Source: Amphirosellinia nigrospora (Eukaryota > Ascomycota > Sordariomycetes > Xylariales > Xylariaceae). Taken from it: DNA of 64,000 nucleotides. The position numbers and the translations under genes are program-made. The stretch covers positions 11,319,569 through 11,383,568 of the forward strand of contig SCHM01000002.1 in NCBI GenBank assembly GCA_004123355.1. The letters are read 5' to 3'. Shown in pieces: positions 11,818 through 24,687 of the stretch. Below the pieces are notes generated by a model. That model saw only the letters and a program-made list of their open reading frames with translations, made no database searches and was not told where the DNA came from. Each line of letters starts with the position of its first letter. The stretch's first letter is position 1.

Positions 11818-13920
11818 TTATTTCTTGGCCTGCCGCCTCGCGTGAGCATCGTCATAGAGGGGTCGTAGCTCAGCACTGCGCTGGAAGAATACCCAGCGCT
11901 TGAACCACCAGGGCAGAGCCTCGGTCAGCTGGTAGCTGGCGAACTTGCCAGTGGGCACAGCGAAAACGTAGTCGAGTTCCTCGAGAGTGCGCTGCTTAGT
12001 CTCGGGGACCAAGAAGAAGATCATGACGAAGGCAAGAACGTTGAAGCCGGCATACAAGCCGAAGGCACCGACCGTTCCTAGACGGTGGAGGATGAAAGGG
12101 AATGTGATACCCAGCACAGCGGCCCAACCAAGGCAAGTAGCGACGGCAAAACCCATACCAACCTCACGGTGAGATAGGGGGAAGACCTCGGCCGAGTAAG
12201 TGAAAGGCACGGGACCTTCACCGGGCGAGTAGAATGCGGCGAACAAGAAGACGAACAGAGCGACGAGGCCAAGACGGGCCGGGTTGCCCAGTGGGATCAA
12301 CGTGGATAGACCAGCGGCAAGCAGGGTCCAGGTCATCTGAGGGAATGTGAACAAGAGCAGCGATCGACGGCCAAAGGTGTCGATGGTCCAGAAAGCGGGG
12401 AAGGCAAACAGCCAGTTGACAGCACCGAAGCCGAAAGAGGCGAGCAGAGCCTGGAACTGAGAGAAACCAGCCTCTTGGAACACAGTGGACGAGTAGAAGG
12501 CAATGATGTTGATACCGCACAGCTGCTGAGCAATCATGACAGTGAAAGCGGCGTAGGTGGCGCGACGAACACGGGGAACAGTGAACAGCTGGATGAAGCG
12601 GGTGACGTAGTTGCTGTTTCCCATGAGCTGTTGCTCAACGTTGAGCTGGGCGTGGATGGAGTATAAGTCACGGGCGACCTGGATCTCGTGGTGTCGCAGA
12701 ACGACCAGAGACTTGTATGCCTCGGCGTAGCGGTTCTTCTTCATCAGCCATCTGGGACTCTCGGGCAGAAGAAGATGAGTAGGAGCAGAGGGACGGCAGG
12801 GATGAAAGGAGCGCCCAACATCAGACGCCAGTTGTTGGGAGCGTTGTAGACGGCCAAGTTGATAGCTGTGCCGAGGAAGATACCGAAAGCAGTCCACATT
12901 TGCCATGACATGACCAGAGCACCTCGGACCGCCGCGGGAGCGTTTTCAGCTGCGAAGACGGGAACTGGAACCTGGTATTAGTTGATTTCTGGCAAATGGG
13001 GATAGGTGTATACGAACCTGTTGAGGCCTTGAGACCCATACCGATACCCATGAGGAGACGGGTGGAGAGCTGCTGAGCGTAGGTGACGGAGAAAGCGGAA
13101 CCAATAACGGGCCAGATACAGAAGTTGGCAGCTAGGAAGATGGTGCCTCGGCGGCCGATCCAGTTGTTGAAGGGGTCAGATAGCCAGCAACCGATAACTG
13201 CAGAGCCGATATAGGGACCGGCGTTGACGAGACCAACGAGCTAGTGGACAAATTAGTATGAATAACGAATACCCTAGGTGACGCTCGCGAACTCACAATA
13301 TTATCCTTGGTGCTGGTTCCATCTATGCCATAGTATTTGGGGAAGAAGAGGGTAGCGCCGTTTGAACCGGTCTGATCCCAACCCTGAACGGCAGCACCGA
13401 TGGAGCAAGTGACGATAGTGAGGTATAGCTTCCAAGGGAGCCGCCACTTGTGCAGGATTTCGGTACGAAGAACTTCCTTCTCAGTCTCGTCCAGAGCCTC
13501 TGCGCCATCGATATCTTCGAAGCATAGCGGATCCTGCGCAATCAGAGCACCCTTGCGGAAGTATGTGACGTGCTCCCGAAGACCCTTCTCATCGACAAAG
13601 GCCTCGACATCGCGCATGAGCTGGTCGCGCGAAATTCCCTCCAAGGGTTGATAATCCTGTTGTGTGATGTTAGACAAGATCTATGCTGAAACTCGCAATG
13701 GGGAGCGGAGGTTGACGTATATGCGGACGGTTATCACGTACTTGGCTTGGAGGTTTGTGTTGAGGTCGACGTGCTCGGTGACGTCCAGGCCGTGTTCCAA
13801 CTTCTCATTGGGAACGCCCTTAGGCTCGAGGCTGTAGTTATTGTTAGCTATTAGTTGTCTGCGGTTTGCCTAGAGAGGCGCTCGCTTCTAGACTCACCTC
13901 TCTTTCTCAAAGTCCGACAT
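11818..13920 (-). CDS. MFS sugar (hexose-type) transporter
   Basis: Plasma-membrane sugar porter of the major facilitator superfamily, about 610 residues, 12 predicted membrane segments. Family motifs visible: [10 protein letters not shown] in the first segment, a partly conserved GRR after segment 2, PESPRWL before the central loop, a QQLCGIN sugar-binding motif in segment 7 and [12 protein letters not shown] at the C-terminus. Exons: 13898-13920, 13742-13831, 13297-13656, 13018-13240 and 11818-12964. The 12964 acceptor is preferred over 12971 because it keeps [10 protein letters not shown] in frame. One base is missing at about 12762-12764 just before PESPRWL; intron 2 (13657-13741) also joins one base out of frame unless a base is missing beside the acceptor. 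Specific substrate not determinable. Confidence 0.92.
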
Positions 13921-15260
13921 CTTTGCGCTTGTGATGACCACGGAAATAAGTGAGCTTAAACACAAAGCCTCACGATTACAAGCTGGCGAGAAAACAGGAG
14001 CACACGACAACAATAGGACGTGCGGATCGTTCAGTCTTATAGAGTGGTGAAGCGAACAGGGAGCGCCGTGTATCCCCACCTCTCCCACATTACCTAGACT
14101 CACACTAACACCAGACCCCAGACTCTTGACTGATCGCCATCCCCATCCACAACAAACCCACCAGAACCCACAATTCCTTCACAAACATCTTGGAAGAGCC
14201 AATATCATTTGGTGCCACGCTAATCCTGCCAGGGTACATCTATCATGGTCAAGGTCGGTATTGTGCATGTCATCTGTACGTTCCCAGCCCGGGTCAGAAC
14301 TCGGTTGCACGCAACCCTCCGTCGGCAAGGTGCGCCGCACGGAGAACAGCCTAGATGCCCTGCAACGGTGTTGTAGATATGCAAGCATCTACACTACTAC
14401 GCTACAGTCTACTTGACGTATATTCTAGATATTCTAGATCAGGGGGGCTGCTAGAGGGATGGTACGTGTAAAAAGAGTTACGCTATCTTGACCTGACTAG
14501 ACGCTAGACTACACGATCGCGGTTAATGGATGCTATCAACATCGCGACCATTGTCGCTAGAGGCAAATGTGTTTTGGCTACTCCCAAAGAGATCGAAACC
14601 CCATACTTAAAATCTAGATCGCGTGGAAGGGGATCCAGACATACATACTATGTAGCAGCAGTTTAGAACAGGGAAATTATTGTCCGGTACTAATGCTAAT
14701 ACTGAGTCCGGCCACGGCAAGACAGGCGCATAAAATTACTTCAGTCCATGTGGTTTGTACTTGAGCTTGCGGCTCTGTCCGTACGGCGTTGGTACTTAGC
14801 CGCCACTAAACCCATTCACTCACCTCTCTTTCCCTCACGAGCGCATGACAGTGCGGAGTTCCCGAACTGTCGCTCTCTCGATTTGCATGGCGGCGGCTGA
14901 AAAGAAAAAATCTTTGCGGCTCCCGTGCCATAGTCCAGCCCTCCCAATTTGTGTCAATTGCTTGTCGAGCGGTCAATATTCGCCGCGCAAAGTCCCAGCC
15001 CAGGTATTCTGTGCAACTTCAGACCACACGTGATGTTGCCTCGAGACTCCTGACATGGCCAGGATGGCGATTCTTGCGGGGAAGGGGGAAAAGCTGGAGT
15101 TCTGAATCCCACAGGCGAACTAATGGCCTACGCTTCGGCCACGCCGTGCTGTTAGCCGTTGGCCTTTTTGGAATTCCCATTTTAGTTTCCCGGGTTCTGC
15201 CCGGGACCACATGGCCGGCCACAGTAGGATACTGTGTACACCACACGAAGTACTGTCTGC
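13921..15260. other. Gene-poor region upstream of the transporter
   Basis: The transporter promoter lies at the left end. No other gene supported; only short unrelated open stretches are present. Confidence 0.45.
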
Positions 15261-15270
15261 ACTGTAACCT
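15261..15270. repeat. Left target-site duplication of the MULE-type element
   Basis: ACTGTAACCT directly abuts the left inverted repeat and is repeated exactly at 15833-15842. Confidence 0.8.
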
Positions 15271-15832
15271 CAGGTCGGATTCGGGGACATCATGTTCTGG
15301 TAAATAGACATCAAACTAGCCATTTCTAGTCAAGAAGCCCACTATATACTCCACCACCCCCATTCTAACCCAATTTGTATAGGCACCCCGGCGCACCCAA
15401 ATGGAATCCACCTCTTCAAAAGAAAAACACGTAAAATAACGGTCAAAGTAGCTAGCTGCCACCAAAACTACCACCTGCACTGCAACACTACGCATCTCCA
15501 ACTACTTTTAATTATCGTTAAAACACTACCTATTCGCTGTTTTTATTAAAACATTATTATTTTTTAGCTTTATTGCATATCTAGCTATCGAACGTATATT
15601 TTTTTTATCGAAATATTTATCGTAATTTTTTAATTTAGGTACTTCTGTAGCTTTTTGCGTAGAACTGATTGGACTGTTATTTCTAAATTTTTTACCTTTG
15701 CTTCTTGGCTGCTCTAGTTCTAACTCAAATTGGGTGGGATATAGAGCATCCAAGAGGTGTGGTAGGGATGTATCTGAATACGGCTAGTTTGATGTCTATT
15801 TACCAGAACGTGATGTCCCCGAATCCGACCTG
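15271..15832. mobile_element. Non-autonomous Mutator-like (MULE-type) element with long terminal inverted repeats
   Basis: The 51 bp at 15271-15321 and the reverse complement of 15782-15832 are identical except for one base (T at 15293, whose counterpart is C). The element begins CAGGTCGGATTCGGGGACAT. It is flanked on both sides by the same 10-bp direct repeat ACTGTAACCT (15261-15270 and 15833-15842), which fits a target-site duplication of the length made by Mutator-like transposases. The 562-bp body is AT-rich in its centre (about 15510-15720), has a 75-codon minus-strand reading of no known family, and holds no transposase. Near-perfect repeats and perfect duplication suggest recent insertion. 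Confidence 0.85.
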
Positions 15833-15842
15833 ACTGTAACCT
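15833..15842. repeat. Right target-site duplication of the MULE-type element
   Basis: Exact copy of the ACTGTAACCT at 15261-15270, directly abutting the right inverted repeat. Confidence 0.8.
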
Positions 15843-18800
15843 GGTGTTGGATTGTCGATCATCTGGACCAAAATTTGAACACAGATCCCGCCCAGTTGGA
15901 ACCCAACGGCCGCCAAGTGAATGGCGTTACCTCGACCTCGCACGACCTCCCAGTATATACGTCCAGTCGGCCCGGCACTACATTGTATTATGTAACTTTG
16001 TAATATGATGGAAGATAAACCTCATCGTCAGGTTCCATGCCCAGCTTGGACGCCTAGCTTGTCCCTGTCCCGGACGTGCGGATTTCGGCACCTCTTTCTT
16101 CAGCTCGGCAACCGTAGTGCCTAAGACAGAGTAGCAGCACATGGCTCCGCTCTCAGCGGTTTCTGGCAAATCTACTGGTTCATCTTCACAGTGTTGTTTC
16201 ACTATACTAGGAAGAGCCGTCCGAGGCTCCACATACACCACATGGATTGATCGTCGTGTCAGTAGCGCGAAGCGGTGAATACTTGTAAGGACTACGTACG
16301 TACTCGAGGCGAGTCGCATTGTGTGGGTGAACCATATGATGTTCGGTCTATTCTCCTCTTGTCCTGCATTACCCGTCTATCGTAACCAATAGAGAGAAGA
16401 ACGCGATCGAGCCCGCGGGGTACGAGCCCCCATTCTGCCCCATGTAAGACCATCACATTCTGCAGCGGCGACAAAGTCCACAATGAGGCTTTTCAGCAGG
16501 TTACTTTGACATGACCACGCCAGAACATGTTAGATGAATTCTAGAAACTTTCGAGAAGGATTCGTCCTAACCCTCCCATCGTCAGTTACAGTAGCGTAGT
16601 GTAGAGCTAACAGATTTTTGAATCTTTTACATAATCGCGCCAAAAAAGCACATTATTATCATGCCATGCCTATACACTACACTACGCTACATGCCGGTAT
16701 TACGAGGGTGCGCTACCTAGCCGGCATGGAGAAACTCCCATGTCGTCAGCGGTACTAGTCTAACCCACCCTGGTTTTTGCTAAAATTTCCCCCTTATTCC
16801 CCTCACGATCACGTTCCCCATGCGGAGACAATGTCTGGAGGAGAGCCACGCTATACCATACGGGGTAATAGTAAACTGGAGTCCCTAATTACTCACAATG
16901 CGGAGGTTTCTCATGACTTCCACTAACTCGCTAACAAATTTCAAATATGCCTTGGCGCTTCCATAACATTATTTCTACAGTATGTCTTTCTAATTTGCAC
17001 TTGTTGTGCGCTATAATTCCCCATTCAAACTTTAGAGTAGTCGCGGGTCACACAAGTAATCGTATCCATAACTTCTAGTTCTCCCGAAGACTCGGAGAGG
17101 GCAAAAGCTATTGTCTCAGTGTAACTAACAACAGTGTTCTTGCGCTATCTGGCATTGGACTATTGCTTTGATTGTGCTTTGCCTTCCGTTTATGACACAT
17201 CAAGACACATCTAAACACATGAGTATAATATCCAGGTCATAAACGTACCATAATCTGTAAGCTAGGCCATTGATTCCCCCACCTCGTGTGGTTTCGGTGG
17301 CTGCCTCTAGCGTGGGTACACTAGAATATCTAGTTTGTGGGGTCACCTACGTATGTCCACTTAGTAAGTATAGCTTTTTGTCAAGGCATCTAGAAGTTCG
17401 TTCGTTGCAGAGCAATACAGGAGTGTATATACCAACTCAACTTCGCTCCCCTGGCACAAAAGCAGTACTCCACACCACCAATTCTGTAGCGAACTCTATG
17501 ATATCATCAGGGAATTCGTATTGCTATCTATCGTTGGGAGTCGACTGCCATTCGCAGCTGAGGGGTGCGATAATGCAGGTTGTCGGTTCCGAGGATCACA
17601 TTTGTAGAAGATCAACCATATCATGCGAGTTGTCGTCCTACGCTAACTTCATGGTACGTACGTACTAAGTACAGATCCGGATACAGATTCCTAATTAACT
17701 GTATCTGTGCGCAAAAGCCACATGGTTGCCCAGTCACAGTACTCACTCTCTTTTACTAGAATAGGTTAGCAGCTACGTTTTACTGGAGAACTCCTTGCTA
17801 ATTATCCAGGTTGTCGCTCCTTTGTCTGGTACTACAATCTATATCGAGTATAGCGCGCCTACATCTATACCTTCATACTGTGATAAAAACGCTAGTTATT
17901 ACAGTTGTGCACAACTCAGACTTCGCGAGTTCGGTTGAGCTCTTGCTAGTGTCATGCCATCCGATCTGTCGGACTCACCTATCGGGATGGTTCGAAAGGA
18001 TCAAGTTGCGACTAACAAGACACTGATACTATTATACCACTAGCAAGCACAACGCAAGCAGGTATCAGGGGCTTGGCCTCTTGACCTAGTAGATGTTTCT
18101 ATTAAAATAGGGGATCAGGTTTAAGGTATGATGGTTTCAAGGCAGGCAATTACAGTAGATGATTCTCTATAGACTTGATTAGTAACGACCTGTTACTGTT
18201 CAGACACTAGAGCAAAGGGAGAGCAGATCTACTAGCAGATCGGAGAGCTAGTTCCCAAATCAAGTCATTTAACGTGAAGCTCCCAATGCTACTCTCCGGG
18301 GGCATATCCTTGACAGCTATTATTAGTAGTGTATGCTAGAAAATATAGTCCAACGCTGCCGATATAGCAGCTCCCTGTTTCTTTTAATTAAGCTGTCGAG
18401 AAGGGCCCTGTTTTAATGTAATGTTAATCAGATAGGGAATTCTATACCAATACCTCTCCACGACATCTAAACATCTATCCATATTGCACGACGACGCGCC
18501 GAGGATGTTGGAGACTTACATGGTTATGAATACGCGTCAAACTGGTGCGATAGATGATGATTTCCCTCCACAGGCAGCTAACTTCTATCTCAGCTCTACA
18601 TTTTCCAATGCTTGATAGCATACGATAGTAGTAATGACCGGCGCAGACACATACCCATGAACGTGAAGAGGCAAAGCTGGCTTCATACTCCAAACCCTAC
18701 TTGCCGACCCCGATGAAATATACACGATGCTTACGCAGCAAGTTGCAAACGACGTTGGGCAAATTCAATGAGATACGCATCACACACAGCTCTAAATCAA

Positions 18801-20284
18801 GTCACGGTAGAACTGGAGTGCGACTCTAGCGTGATATTATCTGTTCATCCTCACAGTAATACCGGTACCTCAGTATCAAGGCGTACGGAAGTCGAAGAGA
18901 AGGCTTTGCAACAGTAAATGGTATCGGGCAGATGATACGGCGACTCAAAATGGAATAAACCCTCTACAAAAACGGCCCAACGGTTCAATATCAGCCACTC
19001 TTCAAGACCTTTTTTCGATATTACCGATGAAGGGTTTCCCTTCCGCCGCCCTGCAATAGCCACAAGCGAACATGCTTGGAACTCTCAATCTAAGCAAAGC
19101 AACGGATGAAACTTGACAGCGTCGAGAAAGGAAAACCCCGCCAAGATCGCGTATTCCATGAAGTGTCAATTGTCAAACGCTACAGATAAACGTATGTCGA
19201 TTACTAGTTAAGCGACACGTTGCGGGAGGCAAGTTCAAAGGGTCTGTATAACAAAATCTTTAAGTTGGGGTGCTTCAAAATTGCAGCAACCTCCTGGGAG
19301 GTTAAGGGGGTCATGAAGGTCTTGCTGTTCTACTCATCGAGATGATCTCAAGTTCACGTGTCTGAACGGCCTCGTTTCCAGTTGCTCTGTCTCGCACCCT
19401 CGCATTCATCTACCCCCTACCTCCTTGATCTCCTCGCTGTCGTGCGGCTGTTTCGTATAAGTCAGGGAATACAGAGGCTACAAAGTTAACTCACATGAAT
19501 CATATATAGGCTAGGTAGGTTTCCAGTCTTAGATTCACCCGCAGTACATGTGATAGCCTACATACATGATATCGACGAGAGTGGGATTTCATCCTCGCTC
19601 TTGCCGGACAAGTACATCCGCATCGCGTATTGCCATGGGATAAGATACCTTCAACTCGTATGGATACCAATTGCGGTAATAGCAAACTAGGAAGCATACT
19701 GAGCGTATCGAAACGACGTTAACGGTTATGATAGATCTAACAGTTGCGGTGAGTTACTAAGCAAGAATTTAGTCAATAGTCTTCTTCCTGTGCTGCTGCT
19801 TGGTCTCTCTACTTCCTAGTATAACACAGCTAGCTCACTTATAAAGTCATCTCACTAGTATTCGCGTCTCTGATTGATAGCTTCATTCGGCACATATCTT
19901 TACTAACCCCAGCTACCCATCCCTGGTAACATTATAAATAGATTTGTCGCAAATATAGTTTGTCAAACCTCAAATCAAGCTTTCAAGGTTCACGATTGCG
20001 TACTAACCCCGCATATCGGAGCTCAACGCCAATCGATTGCTTCGAGTTCGGCCAACCACTGACGGGAGCTCAACCCCTCGTCTACACATATGACAGCCAT
20101 TCTCACCATAATGGGCGCCTAGTTAGGCTGCACGTGCTTCGAAATCTGAAACACATAAGAGGCCTGAATTATGTTCAGAAAGCTTCAAAAAGATCTCCTG
20201 GGCAGAGTTGAATGAGCCGCATCACGATGACAATAGGTCGCGATCTAATTTTATAGTATCTGAAGCCGTGGAGAAATCGTCAAA
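15843..20284. other. 4.4-kb gene-poor region
   Basis: No gene I can support. All open stretches are short and match no family. A small inverted repeat lies at 16591-16690. The stretch fits degenerate repeat or accessory DNA. Confidence 0.5.
16591..16690. repeat. Short inverted repeat, MITE-like
   Basis: GTAGCGTAGTGTAG near 16591 is matched by its reverse complement CTACACTACGCTAC near 16677-16690, separated by about 70 bp of AT-rich DNA. No clear target duplication is seen, so it may be only a hairpin. Confidence 0.4.
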
Positions 20285-21345
20285 ATGAAGTCAATATTCT
20301 ATTGGTCCGTATCACTACTCTCTTGCCTGTGGTTTGCGGCCTCTCAGGCTGGCCCATGGCGGAACTATCGTGGCAGGCAATGCTGTGCAATTCGACCGCG
20401 ATTCCTGGGAAGCAAACCTAGCCCGTCCTAATGCGACCGGAAATAACTCCATCGTGGGATTTGATGTCTCGAAACGTTGGCCGAGCACGCAAGTAGATGG
20501 ATGGCATTTGTCAATCAATGTCACAAGCGACATGTAAGATATTTCGGCTTCGAACCGAGGCGTCTGATCGCTCAAGTACCGCCGAGAAGTAACATGCCCA
20601 TTTAACGCTCTTATACTAATAGCACTCACACCGGATAGCCCAGACTCCCAAACCATGAGCCCTTCAAATGCGACGGGGAAGTCGTTCACTGGGACAAGCA
20701 TCTTCCTACAAGCCCCTGAAAACTTACGTAGTACGTTCTCCGATGAGAATGCTCTCGATGAAACAACGTGGAAGATATGCGTCGTCGTCATCCCGAACGC
20801 GCCCCAGGAGAACGTAACCGCGGCGGCGGACAACGGCACTTGTAACATGCTCTCGCCACAATGTGTCTCTGACCTGCAGCAGGCTTACGCAGAGAAGTTC
20901 CCGGGAAACCAGGACTGCTACGGCACGCCACCGTCCACACCATCGAGCTGCGGGGACGCGATCAACACAGGCAATTTCAACGTCCAGCGTGCGTGCATAG
21001 ATCCATCCATGAATTCCGTCTAGCACCTGTGCTAATTCAGCGCAGAATTGCCCCTCGACTCGATCAGCGGGAAGGAAGTCTTCGTGACGGCTTCCCCCAT
21101 GATCCCGACGACGAGAGGGCGTTGAGCGACGCAACTCGGAAGACGTGGCCGGTGCTGACGATCTGGGGTGGAATGCACGCGCTAACGCGTCGGACAATGC
21201 GTCGCCCACCGTACAATTGTCGTGTATCAGCGCTAGGGATGTCGAACCGGGAAGCAGCTCGCCTCCTTCGGCTGGTTCGAGACATTGTGGCTCTGCCGTG
21301 TCGGCCTTTATTGTTGCCTGTATCGCGGCGTATACTTTACTCTAA
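20285..21345 (+). CDS. Secreted, probably GPI-anchored hypothetical protein, with frame breaks
   Basis: Function unknown. A hydrophobic signal peptide starts at the ATG at 20285 (MKSIFYWSVSLLSCLWFAAS). The mature part has several N-x-S/T sites and a Cys-containing block (CNMLSPQC, then DC and SC). The tail shows a small-residue stretch and a terminal hydrophobic segment (SAVSAFIVACIAAYTLL), as in GPI signals. It resembles an uncharacterised group of fungal GPI-anchored surface proteins. Introns 20534-20638 (TACTAAT branch) and 20989-21045 (GCTAAT branch) fit. Frame breaks: near 20340 between signal peptide and mature part, at the CCCCC run 21093-21098, and near 21118. It could be a pseudogene, but every conserved-looking segment remains readable. 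Confidence 0.68.
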
Positions 21346-23810
21346 GCTATCTGCATACATCATTGCCTAGTGATACAGGCGTCGTGACGCAGAGTGGTGA
21401 CCTGAACTGAGGGCTACAGAATGCCTGAATATCCTACAGTATTGCATCATAGGGCCTTGAGAAAACTCTTGGGCCTCCTTATGCACCATGTATAATGAGT
21501 CTTGATTACATGCCGGCGTGGCAAACACTCTCTATTTATGATATAAGATAATAACCCCTTAGTAGCATCTTCGCCATGGGTGACAGTCCATTGTCTCCTG
21601 CTCTCCTACTTGCCATCAAAGTGATTTATCTAATTTGAAACAAACTTACATGTTCGTAATACATAGCCTCGGTGACTCTTAGTCCGCCCAAAAGCCACCC
21701 AAATTCCCTTATCCAGTTATTTCCCCCCGTCAGACAATCTCTGCCGAGCTCACGGTTGGTAAGGTACCCTACCGGATAATGCGCGCAATCTTTCCGGGAA
21801 GCGTAATCCTCAGCGATGGAATATCCGCATGATCTTTAAGAATAACGTATATTGTGCGTTTAGGAGTATTGAAATACTGCTATACCAAATTGAATGGCAG
21901 AGCGAAACTTTTGCTTTCATCAAGAAATAAGCATGAGTTTAATTATACGAGTTTCTGGCAGATTCTCTTTGAACCAAGAGTAGATATCGGCTCCAAGCTT
22001 GCGAAGCTGTTTATTGGAAGATCCCCCAACTTTGTTAGTACCTATGTTATTAACAAATAGAAATTTAGAAATTCTTTAGCATCTGTTTTAGAAACATAAA
22101 AACTTTACTTTTTTTTGTAACTGGTTATCGTAAATGGTACCCCACTGAGCGTGAACGGCCATAGCGATTCTGGCAGTTCTTTCGCTTGGAAGATGAGATG
22201 CGAGCGCCAACGCGCCTCTGTGACGTTGGTAATCTCGGGGAAGATATGAAAAAGTAAGTCTCGGAGGTTGAAAAGGGAGGAGGACATGCCGTCGATGCCA
22301 AGCTGCGCTCACATCTTCTCGTCCTTGTGATGACGGGTGAGTGTGAGCGAAGAGGCTCGATTATTCGGAAGGTTGTCGGGGAAGGATGGAGATATTTGGA
22401 TGTTACTATTTGGCCGCTGGCAGAATAGTGCTTATCTACTCGACTTCCAGTGGTACGGCAAGCCTAAGCACCTAAGCCAAGAGTTTTGAAAAAAGGAGAT
22501 CAAGTACATACATACCGCACTTGTTTAATTAGGGAAAATGACATCTGATCGCCTAAAGCCTGTCCACGAGCCCCCATCGCCGGCCATGCTTGCTGCGAAA
22601 CCTTTGAAAGATGTCAATCAAATGTTCTCAACCGACCGTAAGATGAATTTCTCAGAGTTGAATTAGTGAACAATGATTAGCTCGGTGCGTTTCAGCACTC
22701 TCTGCACAGCCACGATCCTGTCCATGACCACACAGCTAACCCGACAGGATCCTATCAACTCAAATTCTCGTATACTAAATATATCTGTCTGCTTAGATGG
22801 CCTCGATACCATAAACACTACTTGGATATCGTCACTTGCCTTCATCATGCCACGGCAATTTTATTTGATAAATACCAACTACAGAAGAATGAGCAGCACA
22901 CTCCGTGATGAAGACTTAATCATTCCATGGAAGTGTAGCGTGCTCGGATAAAACCATCGTTTCGTTGGGTTGGTCAGTCATCTTAGTTGCAGTGAACTAC
23001 GGGTAGCTCTAAACAATGAATAGCCTTCAACCAAGATGAAGATAAGTTGGCACTCGAATTCATTGTTTAGTTACTGAAGATAATTATTGATGTGTATAGC
23101 TATGATAAAGCTAAGGCCTGGAAGCGAGGATGGGCGACAAAATAGCAGTCTAAACCTACGTAACTCAGGAAGCAACAACTTGGGAGCTTATCTCATTTGG
23201 CTGATCAAAGTCGCGCGGATGAACTAGCCCCCAACCTTGGACTCGTGTTGCATTAACACACGCCTTTGTACTTCTGATTACCCAAATACAACATCACTCC
23301 CAGTGTAGCTGCAGTTCACACGACGGATTGTTATTAGAAGACCTCCAGGCGGCGAGATTCAGGCTCTCTGCCAAGGTGGGGAAGCCGACAAAAAGGAGTG
23401 GGAGTATAGAGCAGAACATGAGGTCCAGACCACCGGATAGTCAGTTACACTCAATCGTGTAAATGTTGGTGCTAAAGTGTGTTTCATATACTATACTTAT
23501 TTCCAGGTCCACCATTGTGTTCTGATAAGGATGGTCTTCATGATTGTGTGATGGTCTTCCATAATCCTGCGGCTCTTGTGAATGACAGCTAGCTCACACT
23601 CACCATACAGATAGACGCAAGGCAGCAAATCTACCCTAAGGTGAGGACAAGACCTGTATAAGAACCCGCTATTCCAAGCAAAGATCGAATGAACAGGTAA
23701 CCTAGCCTACCTACTCAGTCCGCAGCGATACGTCTCATGACAACTAATAAATAGCTCGAAGAGGAGGCGTGGCCCGTGGGTGAATGGCGCTGGATTGTAA
23801 TAGGCGGACC
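21346..23810. other. Gene-poor convergent region
   Basis: Between the 3' ends of the surface-protein gene (+) and DCP1 (-). No gene supported; open stretches are short and unrelated to known families. Confidence 0.5.
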
Positions 23811-24687
23811 TCATTGTGCCTGTGCCGGTATCGTGTTCCCATTGTATGTCGAAAACAGATCGGTCATGCTCAATCTGCGGCCGGTAGTAGCCTGTGCAGC
23901 CGGCCCGGTCTCGGCTAATGCAGCAACGGTGGCGGGATTGTCGGCGGCGGCCTGGGCCCGAGCGTCGCGGGTGTTCAGTGCCTGGGTCCACATATCGTTT
24001 ATGAGAGTGGCATTTGTTTCACGGTCGCTCTTCTCTTCGGCGTATGTCCATAGGCCCAAGACAAGGGGCCTGACAGCTTCTCCGCTATCCAGATGCACCT
24101 CGTTGGCGGCATAGTCCAGCTTGAATATAAGTAGGTCGCCGGCCAGCTCGAAGTCGCCGACGGCATCGAGATCGAGGACAAAGTTCTGCAGGCCTTTACG
24201 GTTGAGGATGAAGAGACAGCCCGTCTCCCCGCCCCACCGGGAACCTTGCGCTGTGAGCAGATGACATGGTGCCCTCGGTGTTGGTCCGCTTCCATTGCGA
24301 GGGCGGCTCGAAGGTATAGACGACGGCGTTGGCGGCGATGGAGAGGATGGAGGTGATGCTGGGGAGGTAGCGTCTCAAGACGTCGAGATTGAGCTCGGTA
24401 TTGGTGCGGCCGGCCAGAGCAGCCGAGGGTGCTTGGCGTTGGGGTGCCATGTGCTGGAGCTGGGGCGTGTCGGACTCGTAGTCCGAGGTAGGTGGTTGTT
24501 GGAGCTGGTGGTGATGTTGGTGTTGGAGCTGGTGTGATCTAGTCCTCGCATGACCGTGGCCATGGGCGTGCCCGAACTCGTGATCGTGGTCGTTGTCGTT
24601 GTTGTTATTATTATGCTCGGACAGGTTGTTGGGGTACGGGTTGTTCTGGTGGTGGTTTTGATTTCTGCGAGGAGCTGACCGTGACAT
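23811..24687 (-). CDS. dcp1: mRNA-decapping enzyme subunit 1 (DCP1), with two frame breaks
   Basis: Activator of the Dcp2 decapping enzyme in cytoplasmic mRNA decay. About 292 residues. The N-terminal 75 residues are low-complexity (Asn, His, Gln). The EVH1-like Dcp1 domain follows: LNLDVLRRYLPSITSILSIA, then FEPPSQWKRTNTEGTM, then GCLFILNRKGLQNFVLDLDA and a Trp-containing C-terminal helix. Start at the ATG 24685-24687. Two single bases appear missing: near 24265 (after GTM) and in the CCCC run at 24227-24230. On either side the family sequence resumes at once in the next frame. No introns are needed. Identification is firm; the breaks probably are sequence errors. Confidence 0.93.

Noticed and set aside
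17270-17668. 132-codon open stretch, plus strand
   Set aside because: Unlike any family, no intron or start context, in degenerate DNA.
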